Assembly (NCBI GenBank): GCA_029298735.1 | Contig: JANSLP010000383.1 | Location: forward strand, 1 to 29,283 | Reading direction: 5' to 3' | DNA length: 29,283 nucleotides | DNA from: Ophiostoma sp. CBS 140.51 | Lineage: Eukaryota > Ascomycota > Sordariomycetes > Ophiostomatales > Ophiostomataceae | Notes under the pieces: generated by a model | What the model saw: only the letters and a program-made list of their open reading frames with translations | Databases searched by the model: none | Told to the model about the DNA's origin: nothing | Part shown: positions 20,656-28,884 of the stretch, in pieces | How the letters are laid out: the number at the start of each line of letters is the position of its first letter | Position numbering within the stretch: the first letter of the stretch is position 1 | Program-made: the position numbers and the translations under genes

Positions 20656-21327
20656 CTAACAGTACGACAGCGCCGTATTGGCGCAGCTGCCCGGAATAAA
20701 GGCCTGGCTGATGCTAGGGTACGCCGGCTCAAAAATTTGAGCGGCCGGGTCCAGCAGGTGGTCGATGATGTGCACGACTCCACTGGTCACGGCTAGGTCG
20801 CCCGTAGACACAGCAGACACATTGTTGAACACGACTTGCGTGCCACCATTCTCGGCCTGCAGCGACACGTACAAGTATGAGCCCGTCTGCAGTCGCTGCA
20901 CGGCGCCATTGCCGGCAGTAAGGTCGGCCAACGTCAGTGCCGAGCCGGGCACATAATGGTGTTGCAGCAGGTTGCCCAGCCACCACTTTCCCTTGGGCTG
21001 CGCTGCGTACGTGCTATAGTAGGTGCCCGTGTTGTTGGCGAGTGCCATGTTTGACGGCGCCAAAAATGTAAACGACCACTCTGGCGTCGTGTTGAATGCC
21101 TGTGTAAAGCCCGCCGACCCAGCCACCACCTCGGCTAGCAGGCTCAGGTCTGCGTGTGACTGCACCAGGTCCAGCAGTGTCGTCGTGCCAGCAGCGTTGG
21201 CTGGTACGTACGTGTCCACCGGCATCGATGCGTACGACAGTGGCGCGCGGTCGCTGACAGCGGAGTGGGCGCCAGATGCCGCGAGCAGCAAGACCGACAG
21301 GACTCGCGACGGCAAGGAGAGCGTCAT
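20656..21327 (-). CDS. Secreted single-FAS1 (fasciclin) domain protein
   Basis: A single exon of 223 residues from the ATG at 21327, chosen because it begins a signal peptide (MTLSLPSRVLSVLLLAASGAHS). Upstream in-frame Mets at 21348 and 21450 would displace it. Residues about 50-195 are one FAS1 domain: TLLDLVQSHADLSLLAEVV, then WSFTFLAPSNMAL (the FAPxN-type box), LLQHHYVPGS (H2-like box) and VVHIIDHLLDP at the end. The short tail ends SCANTALSYC, two cysteines that could pair; no GPI signal is evident. FAS1 proteins mediate adhesion or matrix binding and also occur in plant arabinogalactan proteins. Lying among glycosidases and diverging from the GH27 gene, it may help bind substrate or cell surface, which is inference. 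Confidence 0.85.
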   Translation of the reverse strand: MTLSLPSRVLSVLLLAASGAHSAVSDRAPLSYASMPVDTYVPANAAGTTTLLDLVQSHADLSLLAEVVAGSAGFTQAFNTTPEWSFTFLAPSNMALANNTGTYYSTYAAQPKGKWWLGNLLQHHYVPGSALTLADLTAGNGAVQRLQTGSYLYVSLQAENGGTQVVFNNVSAVSTGDLAVTSGVVHIIDHLLDPAAQIFEPAYPSISQAFIPGSCANTALSYC

Positions 21328-22091
21328 ATTTGAAGGATAGACACGCATAGAGAATATAGAGCGATTTGTGGGTCCGGTTTGGTGTTGGAGGACAGGCGTA
21401 TAATGGAGTAAAGCGTGGAAGAGGTGCCGCCCGCAGATTGACACAAGCACGGTCTGGCCATCTTAAAGATGGAGCTGGCGCTTGGAGAGACATTTCGCCG
21501 TGGCCGTCAGCAACTGGCCCGCCACGATGCTGCTTGAGCGTGCTGCTGAACATCAGCCTTGCAACGAGTCGGACTATCGACCGGGCCAGCTCCGGCACGA
21601 CCCCTGGCATCTTGGATACGTGTTCCCCGCATGGGTGGATACCAGTGGGACAGTCGTGGGGAAAACCTGGAGAACCGAGGACCCATGACTGCCGATCGTG
21701 CGGAGAAGGTCGTATTTTTTTTTCTTACCAGCACAACCAAGCAGGGGTTAAAAGACCTCATGAAGCCGTTTCTGCACTAATTTATCGTTGCAGACGTCGG
21801 GGCATGTCCGGAGTCCTGACGCCTTTCGGCCACGGTCGTTTTCACCTCCGAGGCCGCCGGGCGCAACTTCGAGGAGAGTGGAGGAAGGCAATTGCCAGAC
21901 GCCACAGGTGGGCCGCGATGAGCGTCACAGCCGGTTCTATAAACGAAGTGCTATTTCTAAGAAACGCAAAACGTAATCGTTATAGAAGGGAGCACCTTTG
22001 CGTATTGTGGCTGTCTTGTCGTGTTTCCCTCTCTTTTCCGCTGGCCATCTTTCTTCTCTCGCAAGCAAAGATCCAGCTCGCCAGCAGCAGT
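21328..22091. promoter_or_regulatory. Divergent promoter of the FAS1 and GH27 genes
   Basis: This 764-bp region contains TCCGGAGT at 21807-21814 and TATAAAC at 21938-21944 (148 bp before the GH27 start). A long plus-strand frame crosses it but has no family resemblance upstream of the GH27 signal peptide. The last 100 bp is pyrimidine-rich leader. Confidence 0.5.
21807..21814 (+). promoter_or_regulatory. TCCGGAGT element (FAS1/GH27 divergent promoter)
   Basis: An exact octamer 278 bp upstream of the GH27 start and 480 bp upstream of the FAS1 start, identical to those near the GH28-like and alginate-lyase-family genes. Confidence 0.45.
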
Positions 22092-23588
22092 ATGTGGTCG
22101 CTCGTCCTTGTCGCCTCGGCGGGCGTCGCCTTCGCCATTACGAATCCGAAGACACCGCAAATGGGTGCGTTTCATTAATTTTTTTTTTATATCTTCCATG
22201 TTTCTTTTTTGTCTTTCGCTGTCCTTCTCGTTTTTCGCCGCCACTAATCCGCTAGGCTGGTCATCGTGGAACGCCTTCCAGTACAATGTCACACAGAGCC
22301 TCATCGAGAGCACAGCTGAGGCGTTTGAGACGCGGGGCTTTGCCAAAGCCGGCTACAATTACCTGCTTATTGACGCCGGCTGGCAGACCGAGACGCGGGC
22401 CATCAACGGCAACCAACAAGCTGACCCGACCAAGTTCCCTGACGGAATGGCAGCGCTGGCTGAAACGGTGCACAAGAAAGGGCTGAAGCTGGGCATCTAC
22501 AGGTGAGTGGATACATAATGTAGATAAATAAGGAAGAAAAGAAAAAGACGTCAAAGCAAGGAAGAAAAAGGAATAAGCAATGATACAAAACTGACCAATC
22601 TCCAACCATCCCCCCAGCGATGCGGGCATATACGATTGCGGCTTTTACCCCGGCAGCCTTGGCTATGAGGAGCTCGACGCTGCGCAGTATGCCGCTTGGG
22701 GCATAGACTACCTCAAGTATGACAACTGCGGCGGCTTTGAAGGAAACACACAGGCGCCAGCTGAGCGCTTCCTGGCCATGGGCTATGCTCTGCAAGCCAC
22801 TGGCCGCGAAATCTTCTATGCGCTGTGTGAGTGGGGCAACCAGTTTCCGTGGTTCTGGGCCGATCAGTTCAGTGACTCATATCGCATATCGGGCGACATA
22901 CACGCGTCATATGCCGCCGACTCGTCGGGCGTCTGCACAACGGCCTACTGCCTCAACACGGGCTATGCGGGTGTCAGCGTGCTGACCATGATTCGTAAGA
23001 TGCGTGAGCTGTCGGGGTTCCAGAAGCCGGGTGCATGGGGTGAGTATCCCCTTTGTATTGTCATTTTTGTCCTCTTCGTGCTAACGGCCCCCATTCCACA
23101 AAGCCGACATGGACATGATGGAAATCGGCAACGACGCTATGACTACGCTCGAAGAGCAGACGCACTTCTCCATTTGGGCAGCCCTCAAGTCGCCCCTAAT
23201 TATCGGCGCCAATGTCGCCACCATGAACCAGTCGTCGGTCGACATTCTCACCAACGTCGACATGATTGCTGTCTCCCAGGACGCCCTTGGCACTGCCGCC
23301 CGCTACTTGCCGGGCTTGTCCACCGAGAACGCCGTCCAGGTCTGGGGCGGCCCGCTGTCGTCAGGCAATAAGCGCTTCGTTGTCTTGGTCCTTAACTACG
23401 GCAACGCCACGACCGACATTAGCATTCCGCTTGCGTCGGTCACTGGGCTCAGCGCGGCGCTCGGCAAGAATTCGTACACGGTCAAGGAGGTGTGGTCGAA
23501 CAAGGCGATGACCGTCAGCAAGAACACCATTGCGCTAGAGAGCGTTGAGGTGGGCCAGACTAAAGTGCTTGTGTTTTCGAAGATGTGA
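22092..23588 (+). CDS. Secreted GH27 alpha-galactosidase
   Basis: Four exons, join(22092..22164,22256..22502,22618..23039,23104..23588), encode 408 residues. The start gives a signal peptide (MWSLVLVASAGVAFA). Junctions restore family motifs: PQM-GWSSWN, GIYS-DAGIYDCG and KPGAW-ADMDMMEIGN. Catalytic residues are visible: nucleophile D142 in YLKYDNCGG and acid/base D200 in SDSYRISGD. The (beta/alpha)8 barrel is followed by a C-terminal beta domain ending KVLVFSKM. Length fits compact eukaryotic GH27 enzymes. These hydrolyse terminal alpha-1,6-galactose of galactomannan or oligosaccharides; some relatives act on beta-L-arabinopyranose, so the sugar specificity is open. It diverges from the FAS1 gene across a shared promoter region carrying TCCGGAGT and a TATAAAC box 148 bp from the start. 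Confidence 0.95.
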
Positions 23589-25053
23589 GAGGAGTAGACA
23601 GAGGGGCGAGGCCAAAAAAAGATATTGCAAAAACAGAAAAAAAGTCGAGTTGGGGATGTTCAAATCATCAAATGAAGTTGTACATTTTTCACTACGAGTA
23701 CATGATAAAAAAAAATGAATGTACAATAACCCCGGACTTCATAAATTATCTCCCCAGTAATATTGCCATCAAAGATTAAAGATGAAACACCCTGCCGCCG
23801 GCCAGCACACACTCGCTCGATCTCTGAATTCTTCGTCTCCAGCCTGCACCGCTGCCGGCATGCCCGTCGCCGCGCCTAGCGCGCCTCGCGCCGCCACGGC
23901 ACGGCACCGCAGCACTCCCGCCCTGTTAACCCCGACGGCGGCCATAAAACGCGCGCGGCCCCCGACGGCTGACAGCTCGTCGTTGACCAGCAACCGTCTC
24001 CCCCACCTTATAAACGACGTGATCGTCTTCTTTGACGGCCCGCAGTGGTCCCCGACCAATCGTGTTACAAATAGAACGCTCCTAAGGGTAAGAGACGTGA
24101 TACCCCTTACAAGTGTTAAGTAAGTTTAAACTGTTGCACCTTCTTATCGTGTTACAAGAAGAAGAACAAGAACAAGAAAAAGACATAACATCAATCAATA
24201 AAAAATACATTTTTCCTTGATGCTCGTGGTATTGCAGTCCAGCAATCAACTCTTTTCGTTGCTGCATCTGACAATAAGCCATGTGTGAATTCTGGTGGCT
24301 GAAAAGGGGCTGCCGTCGCGCCCTCTGCCATCAAATAAAACCCACAGGATAAATTTATACCCCTTCTGAGTGGAATAGCTTCACTCGCACTGTAGCCAAT
24401 CCATCAACGATATGGCTCGAACGCCAGATCCAAAACCACAGATGCGGAGCCCGAATGCGCTGAAGCGAAGAGGAGACAGCCCTTAGTGCTGCCGAATTGC
24501 CATTTGTTCGTTGCAATGGACCAATCGAACCGTACAAAGCACTGCGGGGCTGGTGCGGCTCGCACGGGTTCTCGTTGAAAAGGACCTCCTTGCAGATTCA
24601 CCTTCACTTTGTAAAGAAATACCCTTCTCACCTTTCGCATAAGCGAAGCTGGCGGGTTGTGGGAGTGCGGGGAAGCTGTTGATTAAAACACGCCAATGCA
24701 GCGCTCATCTCCGCAAAAAGAATCCGGGGTGCTGCGCCGGAAGAAGTACCGGTACGCCTCCGGAGTAAGCAGGGGTTAGTGATTCGGGGTTCTGCGGAGA
24801 AGCTGGGGATACCGCATGATGCCGAACCGCCTCCGGAGTGGGCCAATAATGCTCTTTTCTTTGTCAAATTGTAAATGGTAGAATCGTTGATTGCATTTCG
24901 TCAGTTGAGTGTAAATATGTAATATAACCGCTGTCAGAACATGCTTTCAGCTGTATACGTATGCAGTTCATTCATACTGCCCACCTCATTCGTTTCACTT
25001 TTTACCACATACAAGTTTATAGTGATCTCATAGGCTTCGCTCCAAAGACCGCT
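23589..25053. other. 1.47-kb intergenic region, GH27 3' flank and alginate-lyase-family promoter
   Basis: 23589-23780 is A-rich 3' flank. 23782-24123 holds a GC-rich Ala/Pro/Ser-rich frame with no family resemblance that I do not call as a gene. 24150-24190 is an AAGAAC-rich low-complexity patch. 24720-24850 carries two TCCGGAGT elements, CCGGGG at 24724 and CTGGGG at 24803 (CreA-like), and a CCAAT box at 24843-24847, about 210 bp before the next gene. Confidence 0.45.
24721..24839 (+). promoter_or_regulatory. Imperfectly duplicated promoter block with two TCCGGAGT elements
   Basis: Each copy opens with ATCCGGGGTGCTGCG or ATTCGGGGTTCTGCG (24722, 24782) and closes with GCCTCCGGAGT (24766, 24839). 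The exact TCCGGAGT octamers are at 24759-24766 and 24832-24839. The block lies 215-330 bp upstream of the alginate-lyase-family start. Confidence 0.5.
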
Positions 25054-26537
25054 ATGAAGCTGTTCGCCATTCTGCTGGCCTTGTCCAGTATCTCCTGTCG
25101 TGTGCTGGCTACGGGAGGTCTTAATGGCCTACCTGTTCTCAACGGCCCCATACCCATCGCGCCGCTGATAACCGGATCCAAGACTCGTGTTGGCGATTTT
25201 GTGCACCCGGGCCTCTGGCATACACACGACGACTTGGAACGCATCCGCGACGGCGTGCTCCAGAACAAGGACCCGTGGGCCAAAGTCTGGGTCAACTTCA
25301 GCAGCGACTCTTACTCTCAGGCATCGTACGAGATGCAAGGTCCCCACGCGGTGCTTTGTAGAGGTTCGTGCTCCAATTACACGTCCTTTACCAACGACGT
25401 GCGGGCGGCGTACCAGAACGCCATCATGTGGTATGTTACCAAGAACCAGAGCCACTGGGACCGCGCGACAACCATCATTGACGCATGGGGCACCAACCTC
25501 ACCAATATTATTGGCACGGACACATCGCTGCTGGTAGGGCTCGAGGGCGACATGTTGGCGAATGCGGCCGAGATCATGCGGTGGGAAGGCGGCTGGGTAG
25601 AGGCAGGGGCGGAATGGTACGGGGGCTCGGGCTTCTCGAACCAGCTGTACTGGCTGTTTGCACGGCAGTCGATCATTATCGGTCAGGCCAACTACGGCAT
25701 GGTCAGCATCAAGGCCCTACTGTCGTTTGCCGTTTACCTCGACGACGTTGCTATGGTAAGCCCAAACGCTGTTTTCCAGAATTCAAAGGGTAACTAACCA
25801 AGCCCCTCCAGTATAATTACGCCCTCTATGCATACCTAAACGAACCGTGTGCCGGCCTCTACGCCAACATTGACGCCAAAACGGGCCAGAGTGCCGAAAC
25901 GGGCCGTGACCAGGGCCATGCCATGGGCGGCTTGGGCTGGACAGCCGAGGCGGCGCGTACGATTCAGTCGCAAGGCACTGATGTCTACGGTGAGGGCAAC
26001 AACCTCTTGCTGCTAGGTGCTGAGTACACGGCGCAGTACAACCTGGGCTATGATGTGCCCTCGTTTGACCCCACCTTTTACCGCTGTGAGGCCATCCTTA
26101 TCAACGGGCCCTGGGCGGTTCCATCCAATATTAGTCGCGGTATATCAGAGACATCGCCGCAAGTCTGGGATGTATGTACTCTCCCCGTGAAATTTTATGT
26201 CGTGACCACGGACTGACAGTTTAGATCCTTTACTACCAATATGTGGTCAAACGCGGCATCAACTCCAAGTGGCTAACCAAAGCCAAACAAGCAATTGACA
26301 GTCTCGGCGGCGAAGAGCACCGTAAGTCTAGTTACTTTCCTCAAACTCATATCAAAATCTGTAGATACTAACACCATCACAGCATATGGCTCCAGCCCCG
26401 ATGACCATCCGGGCTGGGGCGACCTCTTGTTTAGTTACGACTCCAAGTGCACTTGTCGCAACGACAACTCGCTCACGATTTGGGGTGGCGGTTCTATTGG
26501 TCCTAACGGCCTGGGTAACATCAATGCGGCTACTTAA
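25054..26537 (+). CDS. Secreted alginate-lyase-superfamily protein
   Basis: Four exons, join(25054..25755,25812..26171,26225..26321,26383..26537), encode 437 residues. The ATG at 25054 begins a signal peptide (MKLFAILLALSSISCRVLA). Junctions restore VAM-YNYALYAY, QVWD-ILYYQYVVKRG and EEH-PYGSSPDDHPGWGD. The protein is alpha-helical with family marks of the alginate_lyase (PF05426-like) fold: HPGLWHTHDDLERIRDGV near the start, AIMWYVTKNQSHWDRA, VGLEGDMLANAAEIMRW and ETGRDQGHAMGGLGW (263-277). Fungal members are annotated by fold only; true alginate activity is unproven, and an acidic plant polysaccharide is as likely. Neighbouring secreted glycosidases and the shared promoter octamer suggest it works with them. 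Its 3' end is 18 bp from a solo LTR, so its terminator may lie in the LTR. Confidence 0.85.
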
Positions 26538-26555
26538 TTGGTAATTGGTTATCTG

Positions 26556-26929
26556 TGTAACGGGCCAAGGGGCCGGGATGGCTTGACCAAGGCCTAAGCC
26601 GGACCGACATGAACTTCCGGTCAAAAGACCAGCAAACACGAACTTTTGATCAGAAAGTCAGGCGAGGCGCCCGGACCACGGTGGCTCGATAGGTGCATAC
26701 GGTGACTAGATGACCCGGAGACCGGACAAGGGTAGGAGGGCGAGCCGGCCCACCTATCCCTGAGAATAAGATGAAGACTTCTTATCTTCCTTTTCTCTTG
26801 CTTCTTCTTTTCTTTCTTCTTCTTTTCTTTCTTCTTCTTTCCGTTTCTTTAATCTTTTCGTTAGATAGGACACTGCATTTTATCCATTCCTTCGAGCCAC
26901 CACGAGCCTCCGCCGTGCCGCCCGCTACA
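26556..26929. mobile_element. Solo LTR, second family, with near-perfect target duplication
   Basis: A 374-bp unit begins TGTAACGGGC and ends GCCCGCTACA, terminal inverted repeats with one mismatch. It is flanked by ATCTG (26551-26555) and ATTTG (26930-26934), a 5-bp target duplication differing by one C/T. It contains a CTTCTTCTTTTCTTT-type pyrimidine tract at about 26780-26840. No internal retroelement genes flank it, so it is a solo LTR left by recombination. It is unrelated to the 14377 family. Confidence 0.8.
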
Positions 26930-26934
26930 ATTTG

Positions 26935-27379
26935 TTATGTAACATTTATTTTAAACTGTACAAGAAATGTACGTACTGTTACTGCGGGCAGGCTGGTGGA
27001 CAGGTATGTAATGACGAGCAGGGCAACAGATAGTATATTAATCATGGTTACTCTCGTACAGGGGCGTAGGTGGGGTGCAGGTGATAACGAGGACGTGGCT
27101 TAAGGAGTTATAATACGAGATATAAACAAAAATCAAACTAAATACAGCAAGAAGTATCCGTCAGTAATCATCAAGAAAACACTCGTAAGTAACAAAGAAG
27201 AAGCGGCACTTAAATACGGGAGCGGTTGTATTCTCCATCATGTGACTGATATCAACTTTTGCGTGAGTCCTCCTACATCTCTAGACGGTGATAAATGATC
27301 ATATCGAGCATTCCATAGCCGCCTCCCATCCGCTCGCACCACGTTCACGGACAAGACGGGGACCACACTGCAGTAGCAG
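26935..27379. other. Intergenic, no gene seen
   Basis: AT-moderate sequence between the solo LTR and the degenerate coding-like stretch. There are only short unconvincing frames and no repeats that I recognise. Confidence 0.4.
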
Positions 27380-28060
27380 CGCGTGGTTTTTGACGCGCTG
27401 GGCATCGGTTACGTGATAGAGGGCTGGCAAGTGATGATGCTGTGGAGTGACGTCGCAGCAGTTCCGAAGCCGTGCGACCTGGACGTCGACCCGTTTCCGG
27501 GCTAGACAAGGCAGCCAAAGATTCCAATAATGCCGGACAACATCGTTTGGAGGACCAGCGCGTCAGTCTGGCCGACGTAGAGCGCGGAGGCCTAGGCTTT
27601 GGCGTTGATATGCTGGTGTCCACCAAGGAGAATTTCATGGTGTGCATTGCGTGTCCGAGTTTTTTTAGCGGCCACAGCTGGACAAGGCGATGGCGGAACG
27701 TTGCGCAGAGGCCATGGCAAACGGTGATGTTCCCAGTCGCTGTGTTCCTAACGGAAAACAACGTGCTGGCGGCTTGGGCCCTCCGTACTGCGATCACACC
27801 AGTGCAGCTTGCTTCCCGCCGCACCGTGTCTGCCACCATCGCTATGTCGCTGCGCAAGGCTTTTGAAGGGGACCGCCTGCCGGCCGCCAGCAACAACCAT
27901 CCCTACGTCGGCTACACCTTTGGATGGGCCACTATTTTCGCTACTGCTGGCGACGTCGCCGACCGGCTCCTCTAGCTAGCCCGAAATTGTGCGCGAGCAA
28001 GGCTTTGCCATGGCCCAGGATTTCTACGGTAATTGGACCAAGGGATGGCATCTTTGACCT
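27380..28060 (+). pseudogene. Degenerate coding-like stretch, unrecognised
   Basis: Protein-like runs appear on the plus strand in changing frames: ALGIGYVIEGWQVMMLWSDV from 27389 up to a stop after DLDVDPFPG near 27505, then GFGVDMLVSTKENFMVCIA (about 27599-27653), then DKAMAERCAEAMANGDVP in another frame (about 27681-27735), then NNHPYVGYTFGWATIF (27894-27941), then PEIVREQGFAMAQDFYGNW (about 27978-28036). The order and composition resemble one decayed gene with several frame changes and stops. I do not recognise the family and assign no function. An open minus-strand frame covers part of it, so strand is likely but not certain. Confidence 0.35.
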
Positions 28061-28508
28061 CGACTTCCAGTGGGCTCAGGTTGATGATCGTGGCCATGTA
28101 CGAAATGTAGAAATGCCATCACAGTTTGTATTCGTACGCCTGCATAGTTCGGACGAGGTCCGCGACTTGCCCCTGCTGCCAGGCATTGTTGGGGCGAAGC
28201 TTGGGCTATCCCGCAATTCTGAATGACGCTTTGCGCAAGGAGACTGAGAAGAGCCATGCATTTTGCAACCGTACGAGCAGGGCATCGCTTGACCCCAACC
28301 GGTCTAGCGCATGTGCTAGTCTCCACGCTTTGCCTTCTCATCGATTTGCGTTGAAGGATGAATTCGGGGGTACAGAAAAGAGCCCAAGGCCAATCGATCC
28401 TCTCCAACGGGTAGTTTTTACCTTCCTTTTTCTTTGCTTGACGTCTCCCTCTATCATTTTTTATTCATTAAGACACTGCAAACATGCTCGGTTACGCGAT
28501 GCCGCGCG
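28061..28508. other. Region upstream of the transcription-factor relic
   Basis: No convincing gene. The last 100 bp (about 28405-28475) is pyrimidine-rich and could be the former promoter/leader of the zinc-cluster gene that follows. Confidence 0.35.
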
Positions 28509-28884
28509 ATGCCGCTCGGAGACGCTTGCGACGGCGGCGGTGCGTCCTTTGACCGCGAGGGCGACTTCCAGGACGCGGTGTCGTCCAGCCCGGGGAAGAA
28601 ACCACGGCCGGTCCTGAAAGAGGAAGGTCCAGCGTACGTTTGATGTTTTGTGCTTTGAGTTTCGAGTTTCGAGGTCTTGTGCCCTGCTGACCTCCGTGGC
28701 AGATGCTAGTCGTGCCGCCGCAAAAAAAGCCAAGTGCTCCCGGCGGCAGCCATGCTCCTTCTGCGAGAAGCACGGTAGGGGATTCTATTAATATCCCATC
28801 GTTTGCCATCACTTGCTCTTGTAACTAAAATGGTGTAGATATCGACTGCATCTACGAGGACAGCAAATCCAACCTAGAGGCTGC
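28509..28884 (+). pseudogene. Broken Zn2Cys6 transcription factor, 5' part, truncated by an LTR
   Basis: Exon 1 from an ATG at 28509 ends GKKPRPVLKEEGP at 28633. An intron (GTACGT...GTGGCAG, 28634-28702) follows, then the zinc cluster in 28703-28774, a second intron (28775-28838) and exon 3 with DIDCIYEDSK. The six cysteines have canonical spacing: C-x2-C at 28704-28715, then C-x5-C-x2-C, then C in exon 3 after six residues. Two lesions break it: a TAG at 28707-28709 between the first two cysteines, and a seven-A run (28722-28728) that shifts frame by one before AKC. At 28885 an LTR begins, removing all downstream coding sequence. Such factors bind CGG-containing DNA. As it lies beside the CAZyme group it may once have regulated those genes, which is inference. 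Confidence 0.75.

Noticed and set aside
21366..22091. Long plus-strand frame running into the GH27 gene
   Set aside because: It is basic, low in family resemblance, overlaps the divergent promoter and the TATAAAC box, and the GH27 signal peptide begins at 22092.
23782..24123. Possible 113-residue Ala/Pro/Ser-rich protein
   Set aside because: No domain, no signal peptide, GC-rich low complexity, and an overlapping open frame on the other strand; not distinguishable from chance.
27345..27896. 183-residue minus-strand frame
   Set aside because: Arg/Ser/Ala-rich composition typical of antisense to GC-rich coding DNA; the plus strand gives the more protein-like runs.
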